Source of the DNA: Microbacterium terricola
GTDB lineage: Bacteria > Actinomycetota > Actinomycetes > Actinomycetales > Microbacteriaceae
Direction: 5' to 3'
DNA: 64,000 nt
Assembly (NCBI RefSeq): GCF_027943945.1
Contig: NZ_AP027141.1
Coordinates: 2,046,001 to 2,110,000 of the forward strand
In this document: one piece after another, positions 43,173-51,740 of the stretch
How the letters are laid out: every line of letters begins with the position of its first letter
Position numbering within the stretch: position 1 is the stretch's first letter
The notes under the pieces: generated by a model
Seen by the model: the letters and a program-made list of their open reading frames with translations, nothing else
Databases searched by the model: none
Told to the model about the DNA's origin: nothing
Translations under genes and position numbers: made by a program

Positions 43173-43269
43173 CAGGCGCGGCGGCAGAGCCGCAGCATCC
43201 GCTCGTACGATGCCGGAGGACGAGTCGACCGAGCGCATCCATGGTGCGCATGCGCGGTGTCGTGTACAT
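43159..43269 (-). CDS. Possible 36-residue leader peptide overlapping the terminator
   Basis: An ATG at 43269, seven bases after GGAGGG, opens a frame of 36 codons that ends with TGA inside the terminator loop. The sequence is MYTTPRMRTMDALGRLVLRH then SGCCGSAAAPGRC near the end, with three Cys codons. A short frame with a good ribosome binding site, Cys-rich at its end and overlapping a terminator, is the layout of a transcription attenuator. The evidence is only positional, and it may be chance. Confidence 0.35.
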   Translation of the reverse strand: MYTTPRMRTMDALGRLVLRHRTSGCCGSAAAPGRCL

Positions 43270-43361
43270 CCGGCTTCCCTCCGCTTCTCTCAAGCGTCGG
43301 GATCAGGCTAATGCACGCCTGGCGTGCAGGGGCCGCGCACGGGGTGCGCGTGTCGAACTGT

Positions 43362-44243
43362 TCAGCCGGCGTTGGCGTTGAGCCAGCTGATCGGGTTGAC
43401 GTGCCCGCCGTTGACCATCACCTCGAAGTGGAGGTGGTTGGCCGTCGAGCGGCCGGTGCTGCCGACGAGGCCGATGACCTGGCCGACCTTGACGGTCTGG
43501 CCCGACGAGACCTGGCGGCTGCCGTACGTCATGTGCCCGTAGAGGGTGGAGACCTTCACGCCGTTGATGACGTGATCGATGGTGACCGCGACGCCGTAGC
43601 CGCCGAAGCTCTCCTGCGAGACACGCACCACGCCGGCTGCTGCCGCGTAGATCGGCGTGCCCTGCCCGATGAGCATGTCGACGCCCATGTGGGCACCGCC
43701 GCGAGCGCCGAAGCCCTCGCCCATGGTGAAGCTCGCGAGCGGCCAGCGCACCGCGCCGGTGCCGGGGGCGACCATCGAGAGGTCGACCGATGCGAACTGG
43801 GAGGTCGTCGAGGCGACGGATGCTGCGAGCTCCTTGGCGCGGGCGGCCGCGGCCTCCTGCGCCTTCTTCTTCGCGATCTGCTCGGACGTGGTGGCCGAGT
43901 AGCTCTCGCGGTTGAGCGTGGAGTTCGTCGCGTCGGAGGCGACGACCAGGGACTGCGCGTTGTCGTTGGCGAGCTGCTGGATGGTGACAGCCTCCGCCTC
44001 GGTGGGGCGCCAGGCGCCGTAGGCGGGGAGTGCCACGGTGGCGACGAGGCCGCCGACCATGGTGAGGATCACGAGGCTGCGCAGCGGCTTGGCCGTGCGG
44101 CGGGGGGCGCGAGCGGGGCGGGGCGCGGGGCGATCGGCGGCACGCACGGCCTTCGCGGAGCTCGCGACGCGCTGGCGCTCGGCCTTGCGGCTCGATCCCG
44201 TCGTCGGGGCAACGGGATACGCCGTTTCGTTCTCTTCAGCCAA
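43362..44243 (-). CDS. M23-family (LytM) peptidase
   Basis: 293 residues from a TTG at 44243 with GGAGG six bases upstream. The N-terminus is cytosolic and basic, a single membrane helix follows (SLVILTMVGGLVATVALPAYG, about 55-75), then a charged helical stretch, and the LytM domain occupies the C-terminal half with the zinc ligands in GAHMGVDM and NHLHFEV. It should cut peptidoglycan peptides or activate amidases outside the cell. A hairpin-rich 5' region lies upstream. Confidence 0.9.
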   Translation of the reverse strand: MAEENETAYPVAPTTGSSRKAERQRVASSAKAVRAADRPAPRPARAPRRTAKPLRSLVILTMVGGLVATVALPAYGAWRPTEAEAVTIQQLANDNAQSLVVASDATNSTLNRESYSATTSEQIAKKKAQEAAAARAKELAASVASTTSQFASVDLSMVAPGTGAVRWPLASFTMGEGFGARGGAHMGVDMLIGQGTPIYAAAAGVVRVSQESFGGYGVAVTIDHVINGVKVSTLYGHMTYGSRQVSSGQTVKVGQVIGLVGSTGRSTANHLHFEVMVNGGHVNPISWLNANAG

Positions 44244-44276
44244 CTCAGTCCTCCGGCGCCTCTGCGCCGCGGCGCT

Positions 44277-44338
44277 GGCTCGTCAGCACTGCGTGTTCGG
44301 GGCACTTGGTGCGGGTTTCACCGTGCAGACGACGAGCC
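44277..44338 (-). promoter_or_regulatory. Possible structured 5' leader of the M23 peptidase gene
   Basis: On the minus strand GGCTCGTC (44338-44331) pairs perfectly with GACGAGCC (44284-44277) around a loop of 46 bases, ending about 33 bases before the TTG start. Cell-wall hydrolase genes in actinobacteria often carry c-di-AMP riboswitches, but I could not match the conserved motifs of that class here. Confidence 0.35.
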
Positions 44339-44516
44339 GGAGAGGCAATCTGAACGGGATCCGACGGCGGGCTTCTCGCCTGTGGACTCCCTCACGCTAC
44401 CCGAAGGTAACGAACATGTCACGCTCACGACGCCATTCCCAGGTGGCTGTGCGGGTTCGCGCAGGCTGGGGAGGAGCCGTTCTGCGCCGGATTCCCGGGG
44501 CTGATCCGGACGGATC

Positions 44517-45218
44517 TCAGGCGGCGTCGTCGACCAGGAAGATGTGCGAGGCGACCTCGACGGGCAGTTCGAGCGCGTCGTCGGAGCCGCTCATCTGCAC
44601 GAGCACGTAGCCCTCGCTGAACTGGAAGTCGCCGGTGCCGCCGGGCACGACGCCCGCGTTCTTGAGCTGCTGCAGCAGTTCGGGGTCGACCTGAGCGGGC
44701 TCGGCGAGACGCCGCACCGTGCCGGAGATCGGCGCGCCGACGGTGTTCAGCTTGCGGACCAGTCCGATGACGCCCTGGTCGAAGGTGTTCGCGGCGGCGT
44801 CGCCGAGCTGGGCGAGGCCGGGGATCGGGTTGCCGTAGGGCGATTCGGTGGGGTGGCCGAGGAGCTCGACGAGACGCCGCTCGACCTGCTCGCTCATCAC
44901 GTGCTCCCAGCGGCAGGCCTCTTCGTGCACGTACGCCCAGTCCAGGCCGATCACGTCGGAGAGCAGGCGCTCGGCGAGGCGGTGCTTGCGCATGACGTCG
45001 ACGGCCTTCTGGCGGCCGTCGTCGGTGAGCTGGAGGGTGCGGTCGTCCGAGACGACGACGAGGCCGTCGCGCTCCATCCGCCCGACCGTCTGCGACACCG
45101 TGGGGCCGGAGTGGCCGAGCCGCTCGGAGATGCGCGCGCGCAGCGGCACGATGCTCTCCTCCTCGAGTTCGAGGATGGTGCGCAGGTACATCTCGGTGGT
45201 GTCGATCAGGTCGGTCAT
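44517..45218 (-). CDS. DtxR/IdeR-family metal-dependent regulator
   Basis: 233 residues. N-terminal winged helix (TTEMYLRTILELEEESIVPLRARISERLGHSGPTVSQTVGRMERDGLV) and a dimerisation/metal domain with the conserved AEDVIG-type stretch and HVMSEQVERRL, then a C-terminal SH3-like (FeoA-type) domain ending FLVDDAA. Full length for IdeR-type regulators, which use Fe2+ (or Mn2+) to repress iron or manganese uptake genes. The metal cannot be assigned from the sequence alone. It is divergent from serC. Confidence 0.92.
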   Translation of the reverse strand: MTDLIDTTEMYLRTILELEEESIVPLRARISERLGHSGPTVSQTVGRMERDGLVVVSDDRTLQLTDDGRQKAVDVMRKHRLAERLLSDVIGLDWAYVHEEACRWEHVMSEQVERRLVELLGHPTESPYGNPIPGLAQLGDAAANTFDQGVIGLVRKLNTVGAPISGTVRRLAEPAQVDPELLQQLKNAGVVPGGTGDFQFSEGYVLVQMSGSDDALELPVEVASHIFLVDDAA

Positions 45219-45328
45219 GTCGTCCTCAGCGGGTCGTCTGGTGCCCGTCCAGCCTAGCGAAGCCGCGAGTGCCCACGGGCGGTGTCACACGGCTGGCGGC
45301 GGGCGACCGCATCCCTAGAATCGAGGGC

Positions 45329-46447
45329 ATGGCCCACGTCGCTCTCCCCCGTGAAATCCTGCCCGCCGACGGACGCTTCGGCTGCGGCCCGTCGAAGGTG
45401 CGCGACGAGCACCTGGCGGCCCTGGTCGGCCCCGGCTCCGCGCTCATGGGCACGTCGCACCGGCAGTCTCCGGTGAAGAGCCTCGTCGGTCAGGTGCGCG
45501 TACAGCTGTCCGATCTGTTCCGGGCGCCGAGCGGCTACGAGATCATCGTCGGCAACGGCGGATCGACCGCCTTCTGGGATGCTGCCGCCTTCGGCCTCAT
45601 CGAGAAGCGCAGCCAGAACCTCGTGTTCGGCGAGTTCGGCGGCAAGTTCGCCGCGGCCGCCGCCGCCCCGTGGCTGGAAGCGCCCGACGTGCGCAGCTCG
45701 GCCCCCGGCACGAGCATCGCCGCAGAGGCCGTCGAGGGCGTCGACGTGTACGCCTGGCCGCACAACGAGACCTCGACCGGCGTCGCCACGGCGATCCAGC
45801 GCGTGGAGGGCGACGAGGGCGCCCTCACCGTCATCGACGCGACCAGCGCCGCCGGCGGCATCAACTTCTCGCTGCACCAGGCCGATGTCTACTACTTCGC
45901 CCCGCAGAAGAACCTCGGCTCGGACGGCGGACTGTGGTTCGCGGCGGTCTCGCCCGCGGCGATCGAGCGGATCGAGCGGATCGCCGCATCCGGTCGGTAC
46001 ATCCCCGAGTTCCTCAGCCTGAAGAACGCGCTGGACAACTCGCGCCTCAACCAGACCCTGAACACCCCTGCCCTGTCGACGCTGTTCCTGCTCGACAAGC
46101 AGCTCGAGTGGATCACCGCGAACGGCGGCCTGCAGTGGGCGGACGGGCGCACCCGCGAGTCGTCGAGCGCGCTGTACGCGTGGGCGGAGGCCTCGTCGTT
46201 CGCCACCCCGTTCGTCGCCGACCCGGCCGATCGCTCCCCCGTCGTCGTCACGATCGACTTCGACGAGAGCGTGGATGCTGCGGCCGTCGCCAAGAGCCTG
46301 CGCTCCAACGGCATCGTCGACACCGAGCCCTACCGCAAGCTCGGCCGCAACCAGCTGCGCATCGCGACGTTCGTGTCGGTCGAGCCGGACGACGTGCGCC
46401 AGCTGATCCGCTGCATCGACTACACCGTGGACGGCCTCCGCGGCTGA
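45329..46447 (+). CDS. serC: Phosphoserine transaminase SerC
   Basis: 372 residues from the ATG at 45329; upstream codons in the frame are non-conserved. Class V aminotransferase of the actinobacterial SerC type: CGPSKV near the N-terminus, GTSHRQSPVK, GNGGSTAFWDAA, and the PLP lysine in FAPQKNLGSDGG. It converts 3-phosphohydroxypyruvate and glutamate to phosphoserine in serine biosynthesis. It is encoded alone, as usual in this group. Confidence 0.93.
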   Translation: MAHVALPREILPADGRFGCGPSKVRDEHLAALVGPGSALMGTSHRQSPVKSLVGQVRVQLSDLFRAPSGYEIIVGNGGSTAFWDAAAFGLIEKRSQNLVFGEFGGKFAAAAAAPWLEAPDVRSSAPGTSIAAEAVEGVDVYAWPHNETSTGVATAIQRVEGDEGALTVIDATSAAGGINFSLHQADVYYFAPQKNLGSDGGLWFAAVSPAAIERIERIAASGRYIPEFLSLKNALDNSRLNQTLNTPALSTLFLLDKQLEWITANGGLQWADGRTRESSSALYAWAEASSFATPFVADPADRSPVVVTIDFDESVDAAAVAKSLRSNGIVDTEPYRKLGRNQLRIATFVSVEPDDVRQLIRCIDYTVDGLRG

Positions 46448-46479
46448 CGCCCCGCGCCCCGCGCCTCGGTGGCGGAGCG

Positions 46480-47112
46480 TCAGGCCAGGGGTGCCGGCTG
46501 CGGATGCAGCACGGCGGAGACGATCGCCTCGATCGCGAACTCGGTGCTGCGCGCGAGGTCCACGGCGTCCTGCTGCAGCAGCCACTGCACCTGCAGGCCG
46601 TCCATCGCGGCCAGGATCGCGGCGGCCGCATCCGCGACCTTCTGCGGCTCCGCGACGCCCGCCTCGTCGCACATGCTGCGGAAGGCGCGCTCGATCTCGC
46701 CGCGCAGCGTCTCGTAGCGACTGCGGAAGAACTCCCGGGCCGGGTGATCGTCGGTGACCGACTCGGCCGACAGCACGACGAACGACTGCACGATGCCCGC
46801 GCGCTCGGCGTTCTTCGTCGCCGTGCGGATCAGGTGACGGAAGAGCTCGGCGCCGCCGGGGATGTGGCGCTCCTCGAGGTCTTCGACATCGGTCTCATCG
46901 CGGTAGTCGAGCACCTCGAGGAGGAGCTGATCCTTCGACCCGAAGTGGTGCAGGATTCCGGCGTGGGTCATGCCCACGTGCTCCGCGATCTCGACGAGGG
47001 TTCCCCCGGCGTACCCCTTGGCACCGAAGACCTCAGCCGCGACCTTTATGATCTCCTTGCGACGAACGAGCGTCTCCGGGCGCGACCGCGTCTGCCTGCG
47101 CGAATCCACCAT
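46480..47112 (-). CDS. TetR-family regulator of the adjacent ABC/GH3 operon
   Basis: 210 residues. The N-terminal helix-turn-helix is typical: RRKEIIKVAAEVFGAKGYAGGTLVEIAEHVGMTHAGILHHFGSKDQLL. The ligand-binding half is all-helical. It is divergent from the solute-binding-protein gene, and a palindrome lies in the shared 177-bp region, so it probably represses the uptake operon until an inducer (perhaps an oligosaccharide) binds. Confidence 0.9.
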   Translation of the reverse strand: MVDSRRQTRSRPETLVRRKEIIKVAAEVFGAKGYAGGTLVEIAEHVGMTHAGILHHFGSKDQLLLEVLDYRDETDVEDLEERHIPGGAELFRHLIRTATKNAERAGIVQSFVVLSAESVTDDHPAREFFRSRYETLRGEIERAFRSMCDEAGVAEPQKVADAAAAILAAMDGLQVQWLLQQDAVDLARSTEFAIEAIVSAVLHPQPAPLA

Positions 47113-47187
47113 GTCGATCCCTCCCGTCCGCGTGCGGATCAGAGTCTACGCAGACGCGTCTTCGCACTGCGGCACCATGCTGTTGCA

Positions 47188-47211
47188 AACTTACTTACTT
47201 GATTGTAAGTT
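47188..47211. promoter_or_regulatory. Likely TetR operator and promoter
   Basis: AACTTAC (47188-47194) and GTAAGTT (47205-47211) form an inverted repeat, with a tighter inner palindrome CTTAC-TTGATT-GTAAG. TTGCAA (47183) and TAAGTT (47206) are spaced as possible -35 and -10 elements for the solute-binding-protein gene, so the site would overlap that promoter. Confidence 0.6.
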
Positions 47212-47289
47212 GATTCCGCAATCACACTCGGCGCCGAGTGATCCTTCCAGGACCGGTCGTCGCCGCACGTCCACTACGAAGGAGAAGCA

Positions 47290-48960
47290 ATGAGGCTCAG
47301 AACCTCCCTCGCTGTCGTCGGCATCGCGACGGCACTGGTGCTCACCGGCTGCGCCGGCGCCGGCACCGACGACAACACCAGCAACGAAGGCACCGGGCAG
47401 GGAACCGTCGCGCTCACGATCGCGAAGCCGGACGGCGCCATCAGCACCGAGTCGAACAACCCGTACCTGGGTGACTCGTCGGCCGCCAAGTACGGCTACG
47501 GCAAGGTCATCTTCGAGTCGCTCGCCCTCGTCAACCCGACCGGCGACCTCGGCACCACGCCGTGGCTGGCCGAGTCCGTGACCTGGAACGACGACTACAC
47601 GCAGCTCACGGCCAAGGCCCGCAGCGGCGTGAAGTGGAGCGACGGCGAGGACTTCACGGCTGAGGACATCGCGTTCTCGTACAAGCAGGTCCTCGACGGC
47701 AAGCTCAACGACACCAACGCGCTGGACCTCAAGGCGGTCACCGTCGACGGTGACACCGTGACCCTCGACTTCAACAGCTCCAAGTTCACGCAGCAGGCGC
47801 GCGTGCTGCACTTCCAGATCGTGCCCGAGCACATCTGGGCGGACATCGCAGACCCGAACACCGACCCCCTCACGGGTGAGGGTCAGGTCGTCGGCACCGG
47901 CCCGTACGTCATGGACTCGTGGACGACCGAGTCGGTCACCCTCACCGCGAACCCCGACTACTGGGGCGGCGAGCTGGCGGTTCCCGAGCTGCACTACGTC
48001 TCGTACGGCGACAACGCGGCGCTCACCACCGCGCTGGCCACCGGCGAGGCCGACTGGGCTCAGGCGTTCATCCCGCAGATCGAGGACAGCTACCTGTCGG
48101 CCGACCCCGACAACCAGTTCCTCGTCTCGCCCACCGCGGGCGCGGGCACGCTGTTCATGAACCTGCAGACCAAGCCGTTCAACGACCCGGCCCTGCGCCA
48201 GGCGCTGGCATGGACGATCGACCGTCAGGCCTACGTCGACATCGCCCGCGAGGGCGCGAGCGAGGCGGTCTGGAGCGTGACCGGTCTCGGCAGCCTGCTC
48301 GAGGACGAGATCGCCCCCGAGTACGCCGGCCAGGACTACTCGGTCGACGTCGACAAGGCCAAGGCCGTCCTCACGGACGCCGGCTACACCTGGAAGGACG
48401 AGGCTCTGATCGACCCGGACGGCGAGGCCGTCACGTTCTCGATCTCGGTCCCCGCCGGCTGGAGCGACTGGAACACCGAGCAGGCGCTCATTGCCGAAGA
48501 GCTCAAGGAAGGCCTCGGCATCGAGGTCAAGGTCGACCAGCCTGACTGGGGCGGCTGGGACGCCGCTCGCCAGGAGGGCACCTTCCAGGCGATCATCCAC
48601 TGGCTCGAGGACACGGGCAACGCCTACGGCCTCTACACCTCCACGATGGACCCGAAGTGGATCGTCGACGACAAGGCGGCCTTCAACTTCGGCCGCTACG
48701 ACGACCCGGCGGTCACCGAGGCGCTGAACACGTACGCGAACGCGTCGTCGGACGAGGACCGCACCGCGGCGCTCGAGGTCATCCAGACCGCGTTCGTCGA
48801 GGACGTCCCGGCGATCCCGCTCGGTGCTCACCCGCTCCTGGGCGAGTTCAACACGCGCAACTACGTCGGATGGCCGTCGGAGGACGACCAGTACTCCTCG
48901 GCTGACCCGACGCAGCCGGCGATCGTGCAGATCCTGACCAAGCTGCAGCCCGCCGAGTGA
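47290..48960 (+). CDS. ABC transporter family-5 solute-binding lipoprotein
   Basis: 556 residues with a lipoprotein signal peptide and lipobox LTGC (Cys21). The fold is SBP family 5 (OppA/DppA-like), which binds peptides, nickel or, as shown for Thermotoga homologues, beta-linked oligosaccharides. The operon ends in a GH3 glycosidase, which favours a sugar substrate here (inference). It is the first gene of a six-gene operon; a strong stem-loop follows its stop, and the ATPase genes begin 71 bases later. Confidence 0.9.
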   Translation: MRLRTSLAVVGIATALVLTGCAGAGTDDNTSNEGTGQGTVALTIAKPDGAISTESNNPYLGDSSAAKYGYGKVIFESLALVNPTGDLGTTPWLAESVTWNDDYTQLTAKARSGVKWSDGEDFTAEDIAFSYKQVLDGKLNDTNALDLKAVTVDGDTVTLDFNSSKFTQQARVLHFQIVPEHIWADIADPNTDPLTGEGQVVGTGPYVMDSWTTESVTLTANPDYWGGELAVPELHYVSYGDNAALTTALATGEADWAQAFIPQIEDSYLSADPDNQFLVSPTAGAGTLFMNLQTKPFNDPALRQALAWTIDRQAYVDIAREGASEAVWSVTGLGSLLEDEIAPEYAGQDYSVDVDKAKAVLTDAGYTWKDEALIDPDGEAVTFSISVPAGWSDWNTEQALIAEELKEGLGIEVKVDQPDWGGWDAARQEGTFQAIIHWLEDTGNAYGLYTSTMDPKWIVDDKAAFNFGRYDDPAVTEALNTYANASSDEDRTAALEVIQTAFVEDVPAIPLGAHPLLGEFNTRNYVGWPSEDDQYSSADPTQPAIVQILTKLQPAE

Positions 48961-48967
48961 CGCATCG

Positions 48968-49002
48968 CAGACGGGGCGGATGCTCAGCATCCGCCCCGTC
49001 TG
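48968..49002 (+). promoter_or_regulatory. Perfect 16-bp stem-loop after the binding-protein gene
   Basis: CAGACGGGGCGGATGC pairs exactly with GCATCCGCCCCGTCTG around a three-base loop. It has no T-run. In ABC operons such structures often protect the binding-protein message or partly terminate it, giving more binding protein than transporter. Confidence 0.85.
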
Positions 49003-49031
49003 TGCGTCACCCCTCCTGAAAGCGACCACTG

Positions 49032-49856
49032 ATGAGCGATCCCCTGCTCTCCATCAACGACTTCTCGATCGTCTACGACGTCGACCCGCCGGTGCACGCG
49101 GTCAAGAACGTCACCCTCGAACTGCAGCGCGGCGAGATCCTCGGTCTCGCCGGCGAGAGCGGATGCGGGAAGACCACCCTCGCCTACGGCGTCCAGCGCC
49201 TGCTCCGGCCTCCGGCCGTCATCACGAGCGGCTCGGTCGTCTTCCACGACGCCGGCGGCGAGGACATCGACATCAACAGCCTCGAGCCAGAGGAGATGCG
49301 CCGGTTCCGCTGGGACAAGATCTCCATGGTCTTCCAGGGCGCGATGAACTCGCTGAACCCGGTCGCCACCATCGGCTCGCAACTCGATGACGTCTTCGAG
49401 GTGCACCGCCCGAACCTCTCGCGCTCCGAGCGCCGCGCCGCCGTCATCGAGCTGCTCGAGATCGTCAAGGTCGGCGCGCAGCGCTACCGCTCCTACCCCC
49501 ACGAGCTGTCCGGCGGCATGCGCCAGCGCGTCATGATCGCCATGGCCCTCGCGCTGCGTCCCCAGCTCATGGTCATGGACGAGCCGACGACCGCACTCGA
49601 CGTGCTGGTGCAGCGCGAGATCCTGCGTCAGATCTCGGAGCTGCGCCACGACTTCGGCTTCTCCGTCGTCTTCATCACCCACGACCTCCCGCTCCTGCTC
49701 GAGATCAGCGATCGCATCGCGATCATGCGCGAGGGTGAGATCGTCGAGCTCGACACCGCGGAGCGCATCTGGACCGATCCGCAGGACGAATACACCCGCA
49801 CACTGCTCGCGTCGTTCCCGCGACTCACCGGAGAGAGGGGGGTGGTCCGCCGATGA
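49032..49856 (+). CDS. ABC transporter ATPase, OppD/DppD-type
   Basis: 274 residues: Walker [10 protein letters not shown] (41-49), signature LSGGMRQR near 158, Walker [13 protein letters not shown] near 180. It lacks the C-terminal ~50-residue oligopeptide/dipeptide extension seen in classical DppD, so it is on the short side. It acts with the second ATPase to drive the DppB/DppC-type permeases. Its stop overlaps the start of the next gene. Confidence 0.92.
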   Translation: MSDPLLSINDFSIVYDVDPPVHAVKNVTLELQRGEILGLAGESGCGKTTLAYGVQRLLRPPAVITSGSVVFHDAGGEDIDINSLEPEEMRRFRWDKISMVFQGAMNSLNPVATIGSQLDDVFEVHRPNLSRSERRAAVIELLEIVKVGAQRYRSYPHELSGGMRQRVMIAMALALRPQLMVMDEPTTALDVLVQREILRQISELRHDFGFSVVFITHDLPLLLEISDRIAIMREGEIVELDTAERIWTDPQDEYTRTLLASFPRLTGERGVVRR

Positions 49857-50662
49857 CCGTCCTCGAATTCGATGCCGTCACCAAGTCGTACTCGGTGCGC
49901 GGCGCCGGACAGATCAAAGCCCTCGACGATGTGAGCTTCGCGCTCCACTCGGGCCAGACGATCGGCCTCGTCGGCCAGTCGGGCAGCGGCAAGTCGACGA
50001 TCGCCAAGATCCTCACCCAGCTGGAGCGGCCCACGAGCGGCGAGGTCCGCTTCGACGGCCAGCCGATCCCCCAGCGCGGCAAGGGACTGCGCGCGTACCG
50101 CCAGCAGCTGCGCATGGTCTTCCAGGACCCGTTCGCCTCGCTGAACCCGTACCACTCCATCCGCTACGCCATCCAGCGGCCGCTCGAGCTCGACAACGTC
50201 GTGCCGAAGGCCCAGCTCGACGACGAGGTGCGCCGCCTGCTCGATCGCGTCCGCCTCGACGCCGACACCGTGATCGACCGTCGCCCGCACGAGCTGTCGG
50301 GCGGCCAGCGGCAGCGCGTCGCCATCGCCCGCGCCCTCGCCTCGCGCCCGAAGATCCTCGTCGCCGATGAGCCCGTGTCGATGCTCGACGTGTCGATCCG
50401 GCTCGGCGTGCTCAACCTGCTCGCCGACCTGCAGCGCGAGAAGGGCCTGGGTGTGCTCTACATCACCCATGACCTCGCGACCGCGCGGCACTTCAGCGAC
50501 GAGATCATCGTGCTCAACCAGGGACGCATCGTCGAGCGCGGGCCGGCCGACGACGTGATCCTGCGACCCCAGAACCCGTACACCCAAGAGTTGCGCGCGG
50601 CATCCCCGGATCCGGACACCTTCTTCGCCCACGCAACCGGCGACCTCGGAGGTGCGAAATGA
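49853..50662 (+). CDS. ABC transporter ATPase, OppF/DppF-type
   Basis: 269 residues: Walker A GQSGSGKST (41-49), signature LSGGQRQR near 145, Walker B ILVADEPVSMLD. Like its partner it lacks the C-terminal extension. The ATG overlaps the preceding stop and its stop overlaps the permease start (50659-50662), so the ATPases and permease are translationally coupled. Confidence 0.92.
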   Translation: MTVLEFDAVTKSYSVRGAGQIKALDDVSFALHSGQTIGLVGQSGSGKSTIAKILTQLERPTSGEVRFDGQPIPQRGKGLRAYRQQLRMVFQDPFASLNPYHSIRYAIQRPLELDNVVPKAQLDDEVRRLLDRVRLDADTVIDRRPHELSGGQRQRVAIARALASRPKILVADEPVSMLDVSIRLGVLNLLADLQREKGLGVLYITHDLATARHFSDEIIVLNQGRIVERGPADDVILRPQNPYTQELRAASPDPDTFFAHATGDLGGAK

Positions 50663-51738
50663 GCGCCGTCGCTCCCCAGCTCCCAGACCAGCCCTTCGAC
50701 GCGATCGCGTCGGGGACGACAGCGACCCGCGCCGTCAAGGCCCACTCCCGCATCCCCTGGCGGTTCCTCGGCGGCCGTGCCGCGTTCTACCTCTTCACGC
50801 TGTGGGCCGCGATCACGATCAACTTCCTCCTCCCCCGCCTGATGAAGGGTGACGCGGTCACGAACTATCTGGCCCGCAACCGCAACATCTCGCCCGAGGC
50901 CGCCGAAGCGCTGCGGGCCCTCCTCGGGCTCGACACCGACAAGTCCATCTGGCAGCAGTACGTCGACTACTGGGGCCACCTGCTGCAGGGCGACCTCGGC
51001 ATCTCGCTGCTGAACGGCATGCGCCCGGTGACCGAGGTCGTCGGACAGTCCCTGATCTGGACGGTCGGCCTCGTGGGCTTCGCGACGCTCATCGCCTTCG
51101 CCGTCGGCACCATCGGCGGCGCGATCGTCGGCTGGCGCCGCGGGAGCCGCCTGGACGCGCTGATCCCGATCACGACGTTCTTCAGCACCATCCCGTACTT
51201 CTGGCTGGGCCTGCTCGCCATCTCGGTGTTCGCGGTCATGCTCGGGTGGTTCCCCATCGGCAAGGCCTACGGCGTCGGCATGGCGCCCGAGTGGTCGTGG
51301 GAGTTCATCGGCGACGTCATCCACCACGGCGTCCTGCCTGCGGGGACGATCATCATCGCCTCGCTCGGCGGATGGATGCTGGGCATGCGCAACATGATGC
51401 TGACCGTGCTCGACGAGGACTACGTCACGGTGGCGCAGGCCAAGGGCATGCCGAAGAACCGGGTGCTGTGGCGCTACGCGGCACGCAACGCCGTGCTCCC
51501 GCAGATCCAGAGCTTCGCGCTCGCGCTCGGCTTCATCGTCGGCGGCACGATCGTCATGGAGGTCGTGTTCAGCTACCCCGGCGTCGGAAAGCTCCTGCTC
51601 GACGCCACCAACGCGAAGGACTACGCCCTCATGCAGGGGGTGTTCCTCGTGATCACGATCTCGGTGCTCCTGGCGAACCTCCTCGCGGACGTCGCCTACG
51701 CATTCCTCGACCCGCGCACGCGCCAGACGGAGGCCTGA
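50659..51738 (+). CDS. ABC transporter permease, DppB-type
   Basis: 359 residues with six membrane helices. The first helix follows a cytosolic N-terminus of ~38 residues. The conserved permease loop is DYVTVAQAKGMPKNRVLWRYAARNAVLPQ, which contacts the ATPases. It pairs with the DppC-type permease encoded two bases downstream. Confidence 0.92.
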   Translation: MSAVAPQLPDQPFDAIASGTTATRAVKAHSRIPWRFLGGRAAFYLFTLWAAITINFLLPRLMKGDAVTNYLARNRNISPEAAEALRALLGLDTDKSIWQQYVDYWGHLLQGDLGISLLNGMRPVTEVVGQSLIWTVGLVGFATLIAFAVGTIGGAIVGWRRGSRLDALIPITTFFSTIPYFWLGLLAISVFAVMLGWFPIGKAYGVGMAPEWSWEFIGDVIHHGVLPAGTIIIASLGGWMLGMRNMMLTVLDEDYVTVAQAKGMPKNRVLWRYAARNAVLPQIQSFALALGFIVGGTIVMEVVFSYPGVGKLLLDATNAKDYALMQGVFLVITISVLLANLLADVAYAFLDPRTRQTEA

Positions 51739-51740
51739 GC

